Assembly (NCBI RefSeq): GCF_016097555.1
Contig: NC_054706.1
Coordinates: forward strand, 28,335,611-28,399,610
Direction of reading: 5' to 3'
Source of the DNA: Gigantopelta aegis
Lineage: Eukaryota > Mollusca > Gastropoda > Neomphalida > Peltospiridae
Length of the DNA: 64,000 nucleotides
Under the pieces are notes generated by a model, which was given only the letters and a program-made list of their open reading frames with translations, was not told the DNA's origin and searched no databases. The position numbers were made by a program, and so were the translations under genes. Numbering within the stretch: position 1 is the stretch's first letter; each line of letters opens with the position of its first letter. Shown here piece by piece: positions 34,755 through 47,477 of the stretch.

Positions 34755-34930
34755 TATTGACATCAGCTGTTAAACAGTGGAAACACCATGTGAATTGTTT
34801 GATAAGCATTTGAAGATGTTTGTTGATACTGAAGGCAGAGAAGTGTAATAAAAGTGCAGTTGTGCTTGTATTTTGCATTACTGATCAATGTTAAAACATA
34901 GTAACTAGCACTAGCTGATTTAATTAAAAT
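34755..34930 (+). repeat. Dispersed repeat D, copy 1
   Basis: 'gtgtaataaaagtgcagttg' and 'tgcttgtattttgcatta' with flanking similarity recur at 38385-38490 and 38890-39015 (same strand) and at 39740-39850 and 57950-58060 (reversed). No coding content and no ends defined. Confidence 0.65.
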
Positions 34931-35196
34931 GCTTTGTATTTGGCTCAACATTAAATTTTTGTGTCTAGGTTTGTTTCTCACAAACTTAAGTTCTAGAGCA
35001 ATGAAACTTGATTTATAATTGCATTTATTAGGGTTTGCACGCATCCTGGAAAGTGCTTAAAAATATATTCCTCCTGGAAAGTGCTTAAAACTGGAAAAAT
35101 CAGTCAACCTGGAAATTCCTGGAATTTAAAAAATTTGTTTCTACAAATAAATTTTAAATTTTTAGATTCAAATCAGGGCACAAAGCAATGCTTTAT

Positions 35197-35302
35197 TAGA
35201 GGCACTGATTTTCCGTTTCAGATTTTTCCCTTTTCCGTTTCATAATGTTACAAATTCCGGTTTTTTCCGTTTCAGTATTAAACAAATTCTGTTTTTGTTT
35301 CA

Positions 35303-35337
<35 letters not shown>

Positions 35338-35948
35338 CAATTAATTGCTGGTATAAAATAAATAAATATGCAATGAGGCAAAACATGTCAGTAGTTTGTA
35401 TTTATTTTTGGTTTAAATTTAAACACGAATACGCCACGACACAGACTTCGGACATTTTCGGTTTTCTTTACGATATGATCGGGAAAATAATTACAAACGA
35501 TCACACTATAAACCACTTCCCGTGTATAATTTATTTTGAACAAAGCCTGGCATACAATATGCAATTACTGCATTCCTTTGTGAGATCGGAAATATGGCAA
35601 TGCCGCAAATGTTAAAAATTAATAAGCAAACATAACATAATATATCTTTCACTTGAGTAAATATCAGACAATTTTAGCTCACAATGTTCGGTTTCTCCCA
35701 TTAAAGCGCCGGGAATAAGCTAAGAAAACACGACTGGTAAAACGTCTAGATACTCTACATTAAACATTTGGCGTAACATACAAAGGTACTAGTGTCATAG
35801 TGGTGTCCATAGTTTCTACTTAGAAAAATAAATTTTAATTAATCAAATGCGCTATTTAAAGTTAAATAATGTTTTGGAAAAAAATCGGGAATTCCGTTTC
35901 AGATAGGTATTTTCGCGATTCAGCGATCGCGGAAAATCAGTGCCTCTA
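35197..35948. mobile_element. Non-autonomous TIR element, 752 bp
   Basis: Perfect 19-bp inverted ends, TAGAGGCACTGATTTTCCG and its reverse complement, are flanked by the direct repeat CTTTAT (35191-35196 and 35949-35954), a 6-bp target duplication. Inside are further 'ttccgtttcag' words and a (CA)n run at about 35304-35335. No transposase is encoded. The superfamily is not assigned. Confidence 0.85.
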
Positions 35949-35954
35949 CTTTAT

Positions 35955-37499
35955 ATTTACTCGCCCATTGACTAGTGAATGGAAAAATCCACTAGCCAAA
36001 TCACTGTTGTTACTTGTCAGGTAACATTTCAGGTATTAGCATAGATACATGTTCATGTACATATTTAATAAAAGACAACAAACTTTAAATACTAACCTCA
36101 GATGCCCTTTCAAAATACAGATTAAAAATCTAATGGTTTACCATCCTATAAATATGACACCATCATATGTTGGATAGTCTTCTAGTCACTAATTTATTTG
36201 TCTGAGCCTGATTTCGTAATAGCCACTAGATCATCGTCTTTCTTTTTAGACAATGTTTGACCATCAGAATCGTTGTCTGAAATTCATCTACATGCACTTG
36301 AAATAGGCGGTTATTTTATTTTCGTAGTTGTTGTTTTTTGGACGGGGGTTTGGGGTTTTTTAAAGAAAAAAAAATGTTTGTTTTTGTTTGCTTTTTTTTA
36401 ATTCCCCCCCAGGTGACATAGCTAACAAATTTAGCTGGAAAGTGTTCATTTATAGAGTTGCGTTTTTTCCTCTTTCTTTTTTTCTCTTTTTTTTTTCTTG
36501 CTTGTCATTGTTATATGCAGTTTTCTGACAAGTGTACAGACAACGTTTATCGATAGCGGATACTAAGACAAATTATATTTCCATTGACGGTTCACTTTAC
36601 ATTACAACAATATACTTTTAGAAAATATTTGTTGCCATCTAACATTCAGCATAACATTTTGCGCAAACAAATAGGTTTTTTATTTTAAAAAATTATTAGC
36701 AAACATGTTGGATATACGGAGTCACCCGAAAGTGTTATTAGAATTTACTTGCAATCGGATTTTTTGATGTATTACTGGGCTTACTGAATATAAAACATCA
36801 TTTGGAACTCGCTGACTTTGCCTAGAAGTGTAAATTGGATACCAATGAGCAAATCTTGTGTTTAGTTCAAACATACAAGTTACAACTTGAAACTCTTGCT
36901 CAGAATAAGAACTACTTCAATATTTTTAGTTTGTTTTCGTGAGCATCCTTATAAATGAGTCAATAACGTCATGATATATTTCTTCCTATGAAACTTTGCT
37001 AAAAAAAAATTACTTGACCATAGACTTTTAAAAAGAAATTTGAATAAAATTGATCTTTATTAACATTTATTTAATAATACTGCGGTGCAAACATACCTGA
37101 CAAAGCGATCATCCAAAAACTCCCACAAAAACAAAACGAGTTGAATGCCGTTAAATTCTTACACTTACACTCGATGACACTACATTGTGTCATCATTATT
37201 TAGCTTCGTATTCAATTCGTTTTAGATATTTTATCGTAATTGTACTTCGTATCCCTTTTTAATAGGTACAGTTGTTTAAATTACATTTTTTTATTTTTCA
37301 AATACGATGAGATGCATTGGTAATCATTAAACTTAAATACGAAGAAACAAGACAAATGGAGATAATTTAATCATGCACTTTTACAAAAAAGTAAATACGA
37401 TTTCTATATTTTCACTGTACCTAAAATACAGTAAAAATATGACTTTTCACCGGATATGACTTTTATGGTTTCCGTAGATCTATATATTTCATTGCTATG

Positions 37500-37507
<8 letters not shown>
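35955..37507. other. AT-rich non-coding stretch
   Basis: Poly-T/poly-A tracts (36350-36500) and no gene on either strand that could be supported. A 'gactagtgaa'/'ccactagcc' fragment at 35965-36000 recalls repeat words at 6585-6875. Confidence 0.5.

Positions 37508-37569
<62 letters not shown>
37508..37569. repeat. (TA)n microsatellite
   Basis: Uninterrupted TA dinucleotides for about 60 bp. Confidence 0.95.
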
Positions 37570-37572
<3 letters not shown>

Positions 37573-37780
37573 ATACACATAAGGGATGTGCCCAAGCCGG
37601 GTGGTGCTGGGCACGGCTGCACTCCACTGAAATTTACTACCGGGAACTTTTAAGAAATTTGGACTTCACCTGGCACTAATATTTTGTATGTAAATTGAAA
37701 ACCAGTATAAATTTTGTATGTGTTTTTTCTTCTTCTCAGAATTGTTTGTTTAATCGTATTTTATAGAGATAACCACATGC

Positions 37781-38000
37781 CAGGCCCGTAGCAGGGGCCC
37801 AAATAATTTTGGCCGTTTTCGTGTTTTTGGATAACCTTTACATCTTGACTGAATGTGAAAGTTGTAGTGAGACTAACAAATAGAGATTAATGGTGACAGT
37901 AAATTTCCAGGGGGGCATTCCCGGACCCTGCAAATGACTTTTGCCTTCGGCACTTGTTCAATTGCCCTCCATCAATCATGTCCACCCTGCCACGAGCCTG
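37781..38000. mobile_element. MITE with CAGG ends and 5-bp target duplication
   Basis: Imperfect inverted ends CAGGCCCGTAGCAGGG and the reverse of 'ccctgccacgagcctg' are flanked by CATGC on both sides. Related by its ends to the element at 62671-62828 (CAGGGCCGTAGCTAGC). 220 bp, non-coding. Confidence 0.75.
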
Positions 38001-38384
38001 CATGCACAAATAGAAATCGGAGTATGTTTATCTCCTAATTATATCACTGTTAACAAAAATTCCAGGAAAAAAAAAGTCCATTAGATTGGTCGCTCTGAAA
38101 TCTCACCTCCATGAGAACCCATGATATTCAATGAGATCTTCAATAATGTTGGATGCGTCAAGGCCATTGCCCGCCTGTAGAAAGATGAAAATATTTAAAT
38201 ATAGAAAAGAAATGTGTTGGCTGAAACTGAAGACTAACATATCAGTGAAATAGCTAAAAGAATTTAGGATAGATGATCTGGCTCTCTTACTGTGTTGGTT
38301 TCACAACGCTGGCGTATCTAGGTCAAAATCCAAACACTCTCAATCGGTCAGTCTCGATTAGCAGTCCGTTTATCATGATGTAAA

Positions 38385-39015
38385 AAATGGCGACATCTTG
38401 TAAATTGTGTAGTAGGCATTTGACGATATCTCATGATAGCAAACACAGATGAGTGTAATAAAAGGGCAGTAATATGTTAATCGGATTTAGCAGCTTTAAG
38501 GAAGATTCATGCACTTTAACCTTTCTGTTGAACGTGTTCTCGTAGCCATTGTGCATTCTCAAACAAACATGCAAAATTTAACACTTTTTAAACAGCCGGA
38601 ACCTTGTTTCCAATCAACAATAAAAAGAACTACAGGCATAATATTATTGTTATAAAGGACTTCACAGTTCTTAAAAACTAAATTTATTATTATTATTATT
38701 ATAGTTATTATGTCCAAAATATTTAAGCATTTAGAGTAAATAATCCAGTCCGTTTCCTACACATAAGGCGCTAAATGCCACACTGATTTCACTATTTCCG
38801 CTTTTCTAATTCAAAATTCAGAGATTAAATCAAGGAATAATTCTGGAAAAGGCAGGCATCCTTTTTTGACCTCTTTGCTTTAGCTGCGTCAAAACAAATG
38901 ATGGCGTCTTGTGAATTGTGTCATTCCATGGATAGCGAAGTCAGATGTGTATAATTAAAGCACAGTTCTGGTTGTATTTTGCATTAGTAATCAAATTTAA
39001 AATATGGTAACCCGA
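38385..39015 (+). repeat. Dispersed repeat D, copies 2 and 3
   Basis: Two copies in the same orientation, 38385-38490 ('atggcgacatcttgtaaatt') and 38890-39015 ('gatggcgtcttgtgaattgt'), about 500 bp apart, suggest a local duplication of the repeat with its spacer. Confidence 0.6.
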
Positions 39016-39739
39016 TGCAGTAACTAACAGAGATAAATCAGTGTATACAGTTAGCGAATTGCCCAAGGCAGCCATGACCTTGATGTCTCTGAGGTGAAGG
39101 CCAAGAACTGCAAGTAAGAAATAAAAACATTTTTAACAGGGTGACCAACCTAATGAAAATATTTTTTTCAGGAATTTCCTGATTTTTTAAATTTTTTTAA
39201 GCGAGCGAATGCACTTTTCAAAAATAAAACTTAACACACACAAATGGACTTTTCAAAAACGTAATTTAAAGTGTGAAAATGCCATTTTTTAAACCTATAT
39301 TTGCTAAATATCAACAACACGTGCCCTAGCAGTGGCACATAAATGTAAAAATTACAGTAATTCAAGTTAAACTGAGAAATATTTGGCATCAATTCCATAA
39401 TTCCGAATGTTAGAAATTCAGGATTTTTCGTAAAATTCCGGAAGGTTGGTGACTCTGTTTTAATACAAATACAACATATAAAACGGAAAAAAAATTCAAG
39501 ACGATTATTCCATAAACGGGTTCTTGAATTGCTTCTCTCCTTTGATACAAAACATTCCATAATCTGAATCACAGATAAGTGTATGCGTATATAATAAACA
39601 TATTCAATATTACGTTTTCACAACATTATTACATATATAAAATCGGTTGATCCGTTAGTATATCGCTTTGTTAGTTGCTCTGGCAGTTGGTCAGTTGGCA
39701 GTCAGAAAGTTCATCCCACCGGCAGCCCTTAGTTGGACT
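39016..39739. other. AT-rich stretch without recognised features
   Basis: No supported gene on either strand. Confidence 0.5.
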
Positions 39740-39850
39740 GCAAAAGACAAGCACAAATGCACTTTTATTACACTCGTCATGTTTCACTATCAACGACGAA
39801 TATCGTCACATATCTACTACACTATTTGCAAGATGACATCATCTTTTTAC
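39740..39850 (-). repeat. Dispersed repeat D, copy 4, reversed
   Basis: 'cacaaatgcacttttattac' is the reverse complement of the repeat D core; similarity extends to 'gatgacatcatctt'. Confidence 0.6.
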
Positions 39851-41606
39851 GCATTTGAGGTCAGGTCAAGAATAATAGGCTTAAGAGCCCACATTTTCAG
39901 CTATAACAACTGGAGATAGTGTTTGAATTTTGACCTTGATAAGCAAAAGTAGTGAAACAAATACAGAGTATAGTGCTTCATGAGCAGGGAACAACTGAAT
40001 CATCTATTCCAAATTTTCTGTAAAACTAATGATGACAGTTATTGCTAGATTATGCGTTGCTTAATTAGATTTGTTTGTTTACAAAACAGACCACAGGCCT
40101 TTCCCCAGATTTTTTTAAAGGCGGTTACATATTCAAAATTTAGCTACAAGCAGGGGTTCTAGATTTTTTTTTTTTTTAATTCATTGCCGTAGGCCAGTGA
40201 ATTAAAAAAAAATCAGTGCTGGATATTCTTTAAAAATCCATTTGCCCAGTTTTAACCATTCATAAAATACTGAAAGTAAACAGTTTTACGTTGTAATACT
40301 AAAAAGTAATTAAGAACTTTTTTTTTCAAATTCGTATTATCAATAATTGGATTACATAGAGGATTAAAAAATACCAAAGAAAAACAAAAAAAGCAGAAAA
40401 AACCCACCCCAACAACTTGCAATTTGATGTACATTGCTTTTAAGTTTGTCCGTTTACACCACAAATGTAGAAAACTACTACTACTACTACTAATAATAAT
40501 AATGAATAATTTATAAAATAATAATGCCATGCTCATTGATATTTAAAATAGTTGCTTGATATTGAAGTATTTAATTTAGTAACTTAGTTGAAAATAACAG
40601 AACATCAAGTTTTATTAAAATAATTCATATTCTGCATATTATCTAATATTGGAAGAAAATAAAGCTTAAGGCAATAGCGTAATACATTTAAAATAATAAT
40701 TTTAAAAAACAAACAATACAAACGGTGTACATTTAAGGTTTTGCAAAATTTTTATTAAAACTGTGCACCCTTTGATGATCGTTTGGATTGCGCTGTTACA
40801 CTGATGACTGTATGTACTAGACTAACAATGTTTTGGGTACCAGTGTAAAAAACCCACAAAAAACCCATGCAGAATCGTACTTTGTTTACCAAACTTACTT
40901 TTTAATGTAGATTTCAATAAATGAATGAGGTAGATAAACAATATTAAAGATGGATCATTTACTACTGGTGGCTGCCAAATATATTTGTAAATAATGTTCT
41001 ATTGTAAATTTCATAACAAACTGGTATTGTATTTTTTGCATATGATCGTACTGTTTGATGAGGGATTTTTTCACTGGCCATCAGCATGATAGGGCATGGG
41101 CACTTGAATTCAAGGTGTAGCGGCAATCGATTTAAAGTGCTTATACAACGGTCAAAAACAAAGTGCTTACATTGCAGGTTAAGGCATAGCGACCCACTCT
41201 AGTACGCCTTATGCCCCTGGGGAAAACCCTGGACCTATTTATATGCGATATGACATACCGGATCACTTCTTCACAACATGTGAATTGTCTAAAGTAAAAC
41301 CTACACTATCAATGATTATTTATTTGTTGAATTTAAGCGAGATTAGTTCTCATTATTATAAGTACAAACAAAAATTAATTGTTGGTAGGTGATAGGTTTG
41401 TCAGTTTAACCGTGGCTTATTTAAAGGTGCTGCTTATGTATGAATAAAGGTCAGAATTTTGTCAATATTCGGTGTTGCATGTTATTTACCAGTGCATGTA
41501 ATTGTCCGAAAAATACACATGCAGCCTGCAGATAGCATGCGAACCTAAACACAAAAATATTCTTTTCTATCTGATTGTTATTGTTCTGTAAACTCATGTT
41601 CATAAG
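39851..41606. other. AT-rich non-coding stretch
   Basis: Includes a poly-T flanked fragment 'caggggttctaga' at 40151, resembling the end of the MITE at 6563, and a repeat-like block at 41040-41235 ('gggcatgggcacttgaattc' to 'gggaaaaccctggacc'). No gene recognised. Confidence 0.45.
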
Positions 41607-42285
41607 TATACACTGCTGGCACTAAAGTCTGCACACCTAAGCAATTGCGATATTTTAAAAGCAAAATCAATCCATGAAAATATTTGTTTTACTGTCATAT
41701 TGTTGCAAAAAAGTAAACACCTTACTAGTGGTCATCTCTTTTAAAATCTAGCCACAAACACTTTATTAGTGGCAACCCCTCATTTTCACTAACCTGATGG
41801 ATGGCACATACATGAAACAGACTATAGCTAATGTGATCACCAGTAGTCATTTTGAACCTGGACGTGTCAACCTGAGGGAAATTTAAAATATACTTGTCTT
41901 TCTTTTATAGATGTAAAGTTTGACTTTTATTTCGTTTGGAGATTCAATTTGTTTCAGATCTGTGATTTATATAATACAAATTTTCTGTAAACTCCTGTAA
42001 GCTGAAATTTCAAATTGTCTCTTGAACGGGAATGATTTACTTGACAATGACAGATGCTCTGAAAGTGTTTTTGCTACGCTTACAAGAGCATGCTATTTGT
42101 GCATTAATGTGGTATTGTATTGAATTAAACTGTTAAAGATTACACTTTTATATATCTCTTTGGATAATTTTATTAATTTCGGAGGACTTAAAATAATGCT
42201 GTTTACTTGTTTCTTTACATACCAAACACTTGTTTACGGAAGCGATGCAACGTAAAGATGTGCAGACTTTTGTGCCGTGCAGCAG
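41607..42285. mobile_element. Non-autonomous Tc1-type TIR element, 0.68 kb
   Basis: 'tatacactgctggcactaaa' plus 'gtctgcacac' at the left is matched in reverse by 'tgtgcagacttttgtgccgt' plus 'gcagcag' at the right, with indels. The TA at the left and the shape of the ends fit Tc1/mariner. No transposase is seen. Confidence 0.65.
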
Positions 42286-45200
42286 ACCTTCGTTTTTGAC
42301 GGGTGCGAGCGCTACCACGCCTGTGAACCCGTCAACTCAATCTGACGGGCGCGAAATAACGCGCCCCTAAATTGAACTAATCACGCTTGTATTTTTGGTT
42401 TTTAACTCTGTCATTTTAATTGTTTTCTGAATTCAATCGACAACGCCACAAACCTTTACATTCCGTTCACAATGAACTTCCTAGAATACTTTGTTTATCA
42501 ACTGAAACACGATTGGTTGGTTGTATTTACACTGAGACAATCAGCTAGGAGTTCTCTTTTTATTAAGATCTCGTCGGTTTGACAATCGGGAAAACTCAGG
42601 AACTTTGTTGTTCCATAATTCTACTGAACGAAAAAAAACATTTCTAAAATAGAACATCGACCATTCTGCTATTGGCTAAAATACCCCCAAAAACTAATGA
42701 TATATTGTTATTTTAGTTTTGTTTAATTTCGTACAATGCAGGTAAATGATCGCGAAATTTATTTTACACACGTACAGAAAAAAATAATAGGTACGTCGTC
42801 CAATAACTCTATGATGTGTATGTTTTTACATGTTGATATCACAGTTACGAGTAAACGCGTACACCAACAAAAAAATAATTTAGTACAGCAGGTTTTGTTT
42901 TCGTCTATAGCATAGCGACGTAGTCTATTTCTACTTTCTGTTTCACGAAATCGATAACTGTTGTGTTCGTTGTGTTTCTTTTTTTTTTTGTAAGACTGCA
43001 ATGGCCCATTCATTCATCTTTGAGAACAACCACCGTATTAGTTAAATTAGGATATTTATTTTGAAAACACAAAACATTAACTCATAAGATATTTAATTTA
43101 GAAATCATTACTCCTCAAACTTAATCATGTTCATGGGTGCAATTCCTCTTGGTCTCTTGCCTCTAATTCTGATTATTCTGAGGGGTGCGATTTTCCCTCC
43201 TCTGCATTTTGAGGAGTGTGATTTCCACCCCCCTCGTAAGCATTTTGAGGAGTGCGATTTTTAACACTCCTGGGTTTTTCAAAAACGAAGGTCTTGTGCA
43301 GACTTATTTGACAAACCAACATGTCTTGACTGTTCATTTATTTAGTTCTGTGGGAGTCGGGCCAGTTTTCTTTGGGGGGGGGGGGGGGAGGGGCAGAGGA
43401 GCATGCCCCCTTTAATTTTCAGCCTGCAAGAACACTGTATTATAATATGCATTTTCACCTACATTACATTTTCTTGGCATGCTCCTTCGAAGTTTTGGTC
43501 CCAAGTGTCTAGACCTGAGGCTTAAATTTAATACCATTCACAGTTAATTTTGTTTGCTGAAAAATATTAATGAAAATTGCATCACAAATACATGTATTTG
43601 CTATTAAAAAATGGATTTGACTAGCAAAAGCTGAAGGACTACATATACGAAATGATGAATAACAAAACAACAAAAAATTGTGCTCGATCTGGGAATGGTG
43701 TTCTTTCAGAATCAATTTTTCAGTAACCACCATAGGAATAGAGTTCAATGCCTTTTTTGTTTTGTTTATTATTGGCGACAGTTTTTAAACTCTTGCCACC
43801 GGTTTTGGAATCTGGTATCCAAATCTAAATTTAAATCCACTATCTCCAGGATACAGAGAATCTCTAACCGAGTGTTCTAAAACGTTTATTATTAATTATT
43901 ACAAACTTATGGCTTGGAACTGTACTATTGGAACTGCCACTATCAGGGCTCACCAGTTGCTAATTTTCATAGTAAGTGACTAAGACATTTAGTATTTGGC
44001 TAATATACATATATTTTTTTAACTGACCATCTTGTAGTATTTTAAATACAAATAGTCAGTGTATTTGAAAACTGGCTAGAACTAAATTATTCCCAAATGT
44101 GAGATCTGCACATCTTTGAGAACAACCACCGTATAATACAATACTATTAGTATTGTCAACGTCCCTAACTGTGTTATGCTTCCAATTCCGTTCACTTTGT
44201 TTTCTTGTGCACGGTTCGCGCAATCAACATCCGATTTGTTGTCATCGGCATGTCGTTCATTTATGAGGGTTTTCTTGACAGTTCACGAACATTTTCATAA
44301 ATAATAAAGTTCAGAAAAGTAAGTATCTAAATGCAAAACTTTACAAACCCCTAAAACCATTAATTTTACTACGTTGTTTTTGTTTATTCCTTAAAATTAC
44401 CGATATCGGGTCCACATGATTCGTAGAAATTGACTTAAAATGGAGAAAGATGAATTAACATTCGGTGCGTGTCACATGTCCTCACACGTGCCATATCAAC
44501 AAGGCCAAAGCATTTAATTTTTACGATTTTTAAGACCCCTGTTAGAATTTGTTTTCAATTATTATATTCGATCTGCAAAAGGTATGCTACATTTTTGTGC
44601 CTCTATTGTAGTGAATAGTATTCATAATCCATTCATAACAATTGTAAATAATTTTGAGTGTATAAATTGTGTTAATTAAGAATCAATTCATTAAAAAAAA
44701 AATATTTTACAAACTATTCACTGGTATAAACGTAATGCCTATCAGCATGGACATCAAGTGTTATTCATGTGTTGATAAAACGCGGACCGGACCAGAACGC
44801 TAGACAAATTGAATTTTTCCTTTAAAAAAAATATTAACCTAAGTATTCGTCAACTGTGCATAGTTAAGAAACATATATTTTTTCATTTAGTGGCTTTAAA
44901 AATGGAAAATGACTAACAGCACATGCGCGTTACCATACTTTTTGCAAACGCATGCGCCTGAACGCAGTTATAAACGTCGCACTCTTTCCTCTTTACCGGA
45001 GGGTGTTTCACTTTTGTTTACTAGAATGGATTTGTTTTACATCCAAATTGTTGATTTTTTACATTAATTGATTACAATCTATTTTGTTTCACGTATCGTA
45101 GCTGAAAACTGTAGAATAATATTTCCGTAAATATCGTATTCGTGTTTTTGTCGTTAGGTGAACGCAGTTTGGGACGTCGATGGTACTACTAGTACGTAGT

Positions 45201-45698
45201 AGGCCTACTAAGAAAACAATTTTAGTGAGGATTTGGTTATTGTTAAAGTTGATTAATCAAAACTTTTAGAAATATAAAATCATAACCAAATATATTTATA
45301 CAACTTCTAACATTTTCACACAAAACAAATAGGGCCTACTATGTCTCCATTTGAAATTAAGTATGATCACCTCCAAAAGACCCAAGACATGATTTGCCGC
45401 CATTACATTAAATCGGTCACTTCCGACAAAAATTACTTTCATCCGACTATTCCCGAATCCAACAAACTTATAAATATGCATATTTTTGTAAACTATATTT
45501 TGATTGGATCCAACCATTTGGTACGTGAACACCCTCCAAACATGAAAAACATGAAACTTTCTTACCTCTTTTCAAGGTCACTTGGTGTCTGTGAAAAACG
45601 TTACCCGTCTCAATCTCAAGTGCTACGTGCTTAAAGCCAACGACGTCATGGATTTTAATACATGTTTATTAATAGAAAAAATATGACGAAAAACAGCG
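42286..45698. other. Long non-coding stretch
   Basis: About 3.4 kb without a supported gene. It holds a degenerate tandem of 'gcattttgaggagtgcgatt' units at 43185-43265, a G run at about 43373-43389, and a 26-bp direct repeat 'catctttgagaacaaccacc' plus 'gtatta' at 43016 and 44111. A 97-codon plus-strand frame at 45341-45634 has no recognisable family. Confidence 0.45.
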
Positions 45699-45727
45699 AT
45701 GTTCGTTTTTACGAACGTTGGACTCAT
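45699..45727 (+). repeat. Solo copy of the 30631/33789 inverted-repeat motif
   Basis: 'atgttcgtttttacgaac' followed by 'gttggactcat' matches 30631-30662 closely and is joined directly to a SINE core at 45728. Confidence 0.65.
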
Positions 45728-45830
45728 AAGGCTGTGATATGTGCTATCGTGTCTGTTGGATGGTTCATATGAAAGATCTCTTGCTACTAATGGGAAAATA
45801 TAGCGGGTTTCCTCTAGACTATATTACTAC
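45728..45830 (+). mobile_element. SINE core fragment
   Basis: 'aaggctgtgatatgtgctat' to 'tagactatatta' is a core section of the tail-a SINE, without head or tail. Confidence 0.75.
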
Positions 45831-46060
45831 GTCCCGGCCGCTAGATACATTTTAAAACAACTCGTTCTAAAGTAAATGGTATCTCTAACGGCAACTCATG
45901 TAGTATTCTCTATAGGCATTCATAGTCACTTAAAAAAAAAAAAAGAAAAAAAAAAAGATGTTTTAAAACGTATCTAACGAGCATAGAGGTACTTTTACAT
46001 CGACAAACATTCGACAATCTTCATTGTAGGCTAAAGCGTTGTCCTTGTTTACGATGTACA
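45831..46060. repeat. Dispersed repeat joined to a SINE head, copy 2
   Basis: 'acgtcccggcc' (reversed SINE head end) followed by 'gctagatacattttaaaa', 'agcatagaggtacttttaca' and 'gctaaagcgttgtccttg', colinear with 13034-13295. Confidence 0.75.
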
Positions 46061-46195
46061 AATTTAGTCAGTTGTGGGTTGTTGGAATCCCCGACTTCAG
46101 CGCACAAAAAAGTTCAAACTGCATTGTTTTCAACTGTAAACTCTTTTTTTTTTTCTTTTTTTTTTTATTATAAACAATAGTGTGACGTCACAGGT

Positions 46196-46510
46196 GTAGA
46201 TTAAGATTTTAAAAGGTGTTGTTGGCATTTGCTCGAATTTGTCAAAAACGGGACGTAGCCCAGTCTAGGATCGACACCCGTTGATGAGCACATTGGGCTA
46301 TTTCTCGCTCTAGCCACGACTGGTATATCAAAGGCTGTGATATGTGCTATCATGTCTGTTGGATGGTTCGTATGAAAGATCCCTTGCTACTAATGAGAAA
46401 ATATAGTGGGTTTCCTCCTGACTATATTACAAATTTACTAAATGTTTGGCATCAATTAGCCGATAATTAATCAATCAACGTGCTCTAGTTGTGTCGTTAA
46501 ACAAAACAAA
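46196..46510 (+). mobile_element. tRNA-type SINE (tail a) with a shared 5' flank
   Basis: The SINE head 'acgggacgtagcccagtcta' at 46248, core, and tail 'gtgtcgttaaacaaaacaaa' to 46510 are present. The 50 bp before the head match 30371-30412. Head and tail together make this one of the more complete tail-a copies. Confidence 0.85.
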
Positions 46511-47286
46511 CTTTTAACTTCTGATCCTACTCTTTTCCCACTAGATATCGTATTTCTCAACGTATAACTTCTCATGATGCAGAATATTTGCAAACATGTT
46601 ATCGAACACGTTTTTAAACAACGAGTTATGAGATAAGTGGTATCTAACGGACACGAATCTTCGGAATGTATTATTCTATTTCTTACATATCATCAGAAAC
46701 CATGTTTTTAGCAAATATTAACATCTTTTTTAACTAAAAGTTATTTATAGATGTTGCACTTGAGCTGACTTTTTTGTCACAGATTTCCATCGTGTAGGTT
46801 TTCATTGGATGTATGGCATTGGGTTTAACGTGCACATTCAGAGCAAGCTGTTATAGCGCACGTCTGTCCTGGGCACAGGTGTCGGCCTTGGCCGGCTTCT
46901 CCGTCCAGGACAGAAAAGTTTGGGGTGGGTAGGAGGAGGGACCGCCTGCACTGGCAGATGCAAGAGAGCACCAGCTGTCCGGCCGTGACCGGTAACAGGC
47001 GGAGGGTGGTATGGTGCTATGGAATTTGGAATTGATAATTACAGCCTAAAAGAAATGGTGCGCATTTTAGGTGAAGGATTACGGTCTGCCGAAAGTTAAA
47101 GATAGGGAGCTACGAGTAGGTTTGGAATTTTAGTACGCCGAGCATAGCTCGTTAATTGGACCTATTGGGTTTTGAGGCGTCTCCCTAGGTTGCCCGTAGG
47201 GCCCTTAGAAGGCCTCCTCTTCCATCTCTCCCGTCCAAGTGCCCGTTGTGCCTTTGCCCGCGGCAAGTTTTGGGGATTGGTAGAGA
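46511..47286. other. Stretch with a GC-richer, repeat-like block
   Basis: 46840-47280 is GC-richer than its surroundings ('ggccttggccggcttctccg', 'ccgcggcaag') and may be part of an unrecognised repeat. No gene can be supported. Confidence 0.4.
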
Positions 47287-47477
47287 GAGCCGGTATTCTT
47301 TTGTCCATCTCTCTCTGGGCGCATTGCAATTTTTTACTCGGAGCCGGTTTTCTTTTGTCCAACTCTCTCTTGGTGCATTGCAATTTTTTACTCGGAGCCG
47401 GTTTTCTTTTGTCCAACTCTCTCTTGGTGCATTGCAATTTTTTACTCGGAGCCGGTTTTCTTTTGTCCAACTCCAAT
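47287..47477. repeat. 54-bp minisatellite, about 3.5 copies
   Basis: Units start at 47287, 47341, 47395 and 47449 with 'gagccggttttcttttgtcc'. Because 54 is a multiple of 3, frames on both strands repeat an 18-residue unit. The first unit is diverged and the rest are almost identical. No coding role is supported. Confidence 0.93.

Noticed and set aside
45341-45634. 97-codon plus-strand frame
   Set aside because: No recognised domain, no splice or initiation support, and AT-rich background; kept only as part of a non-coding stretch.
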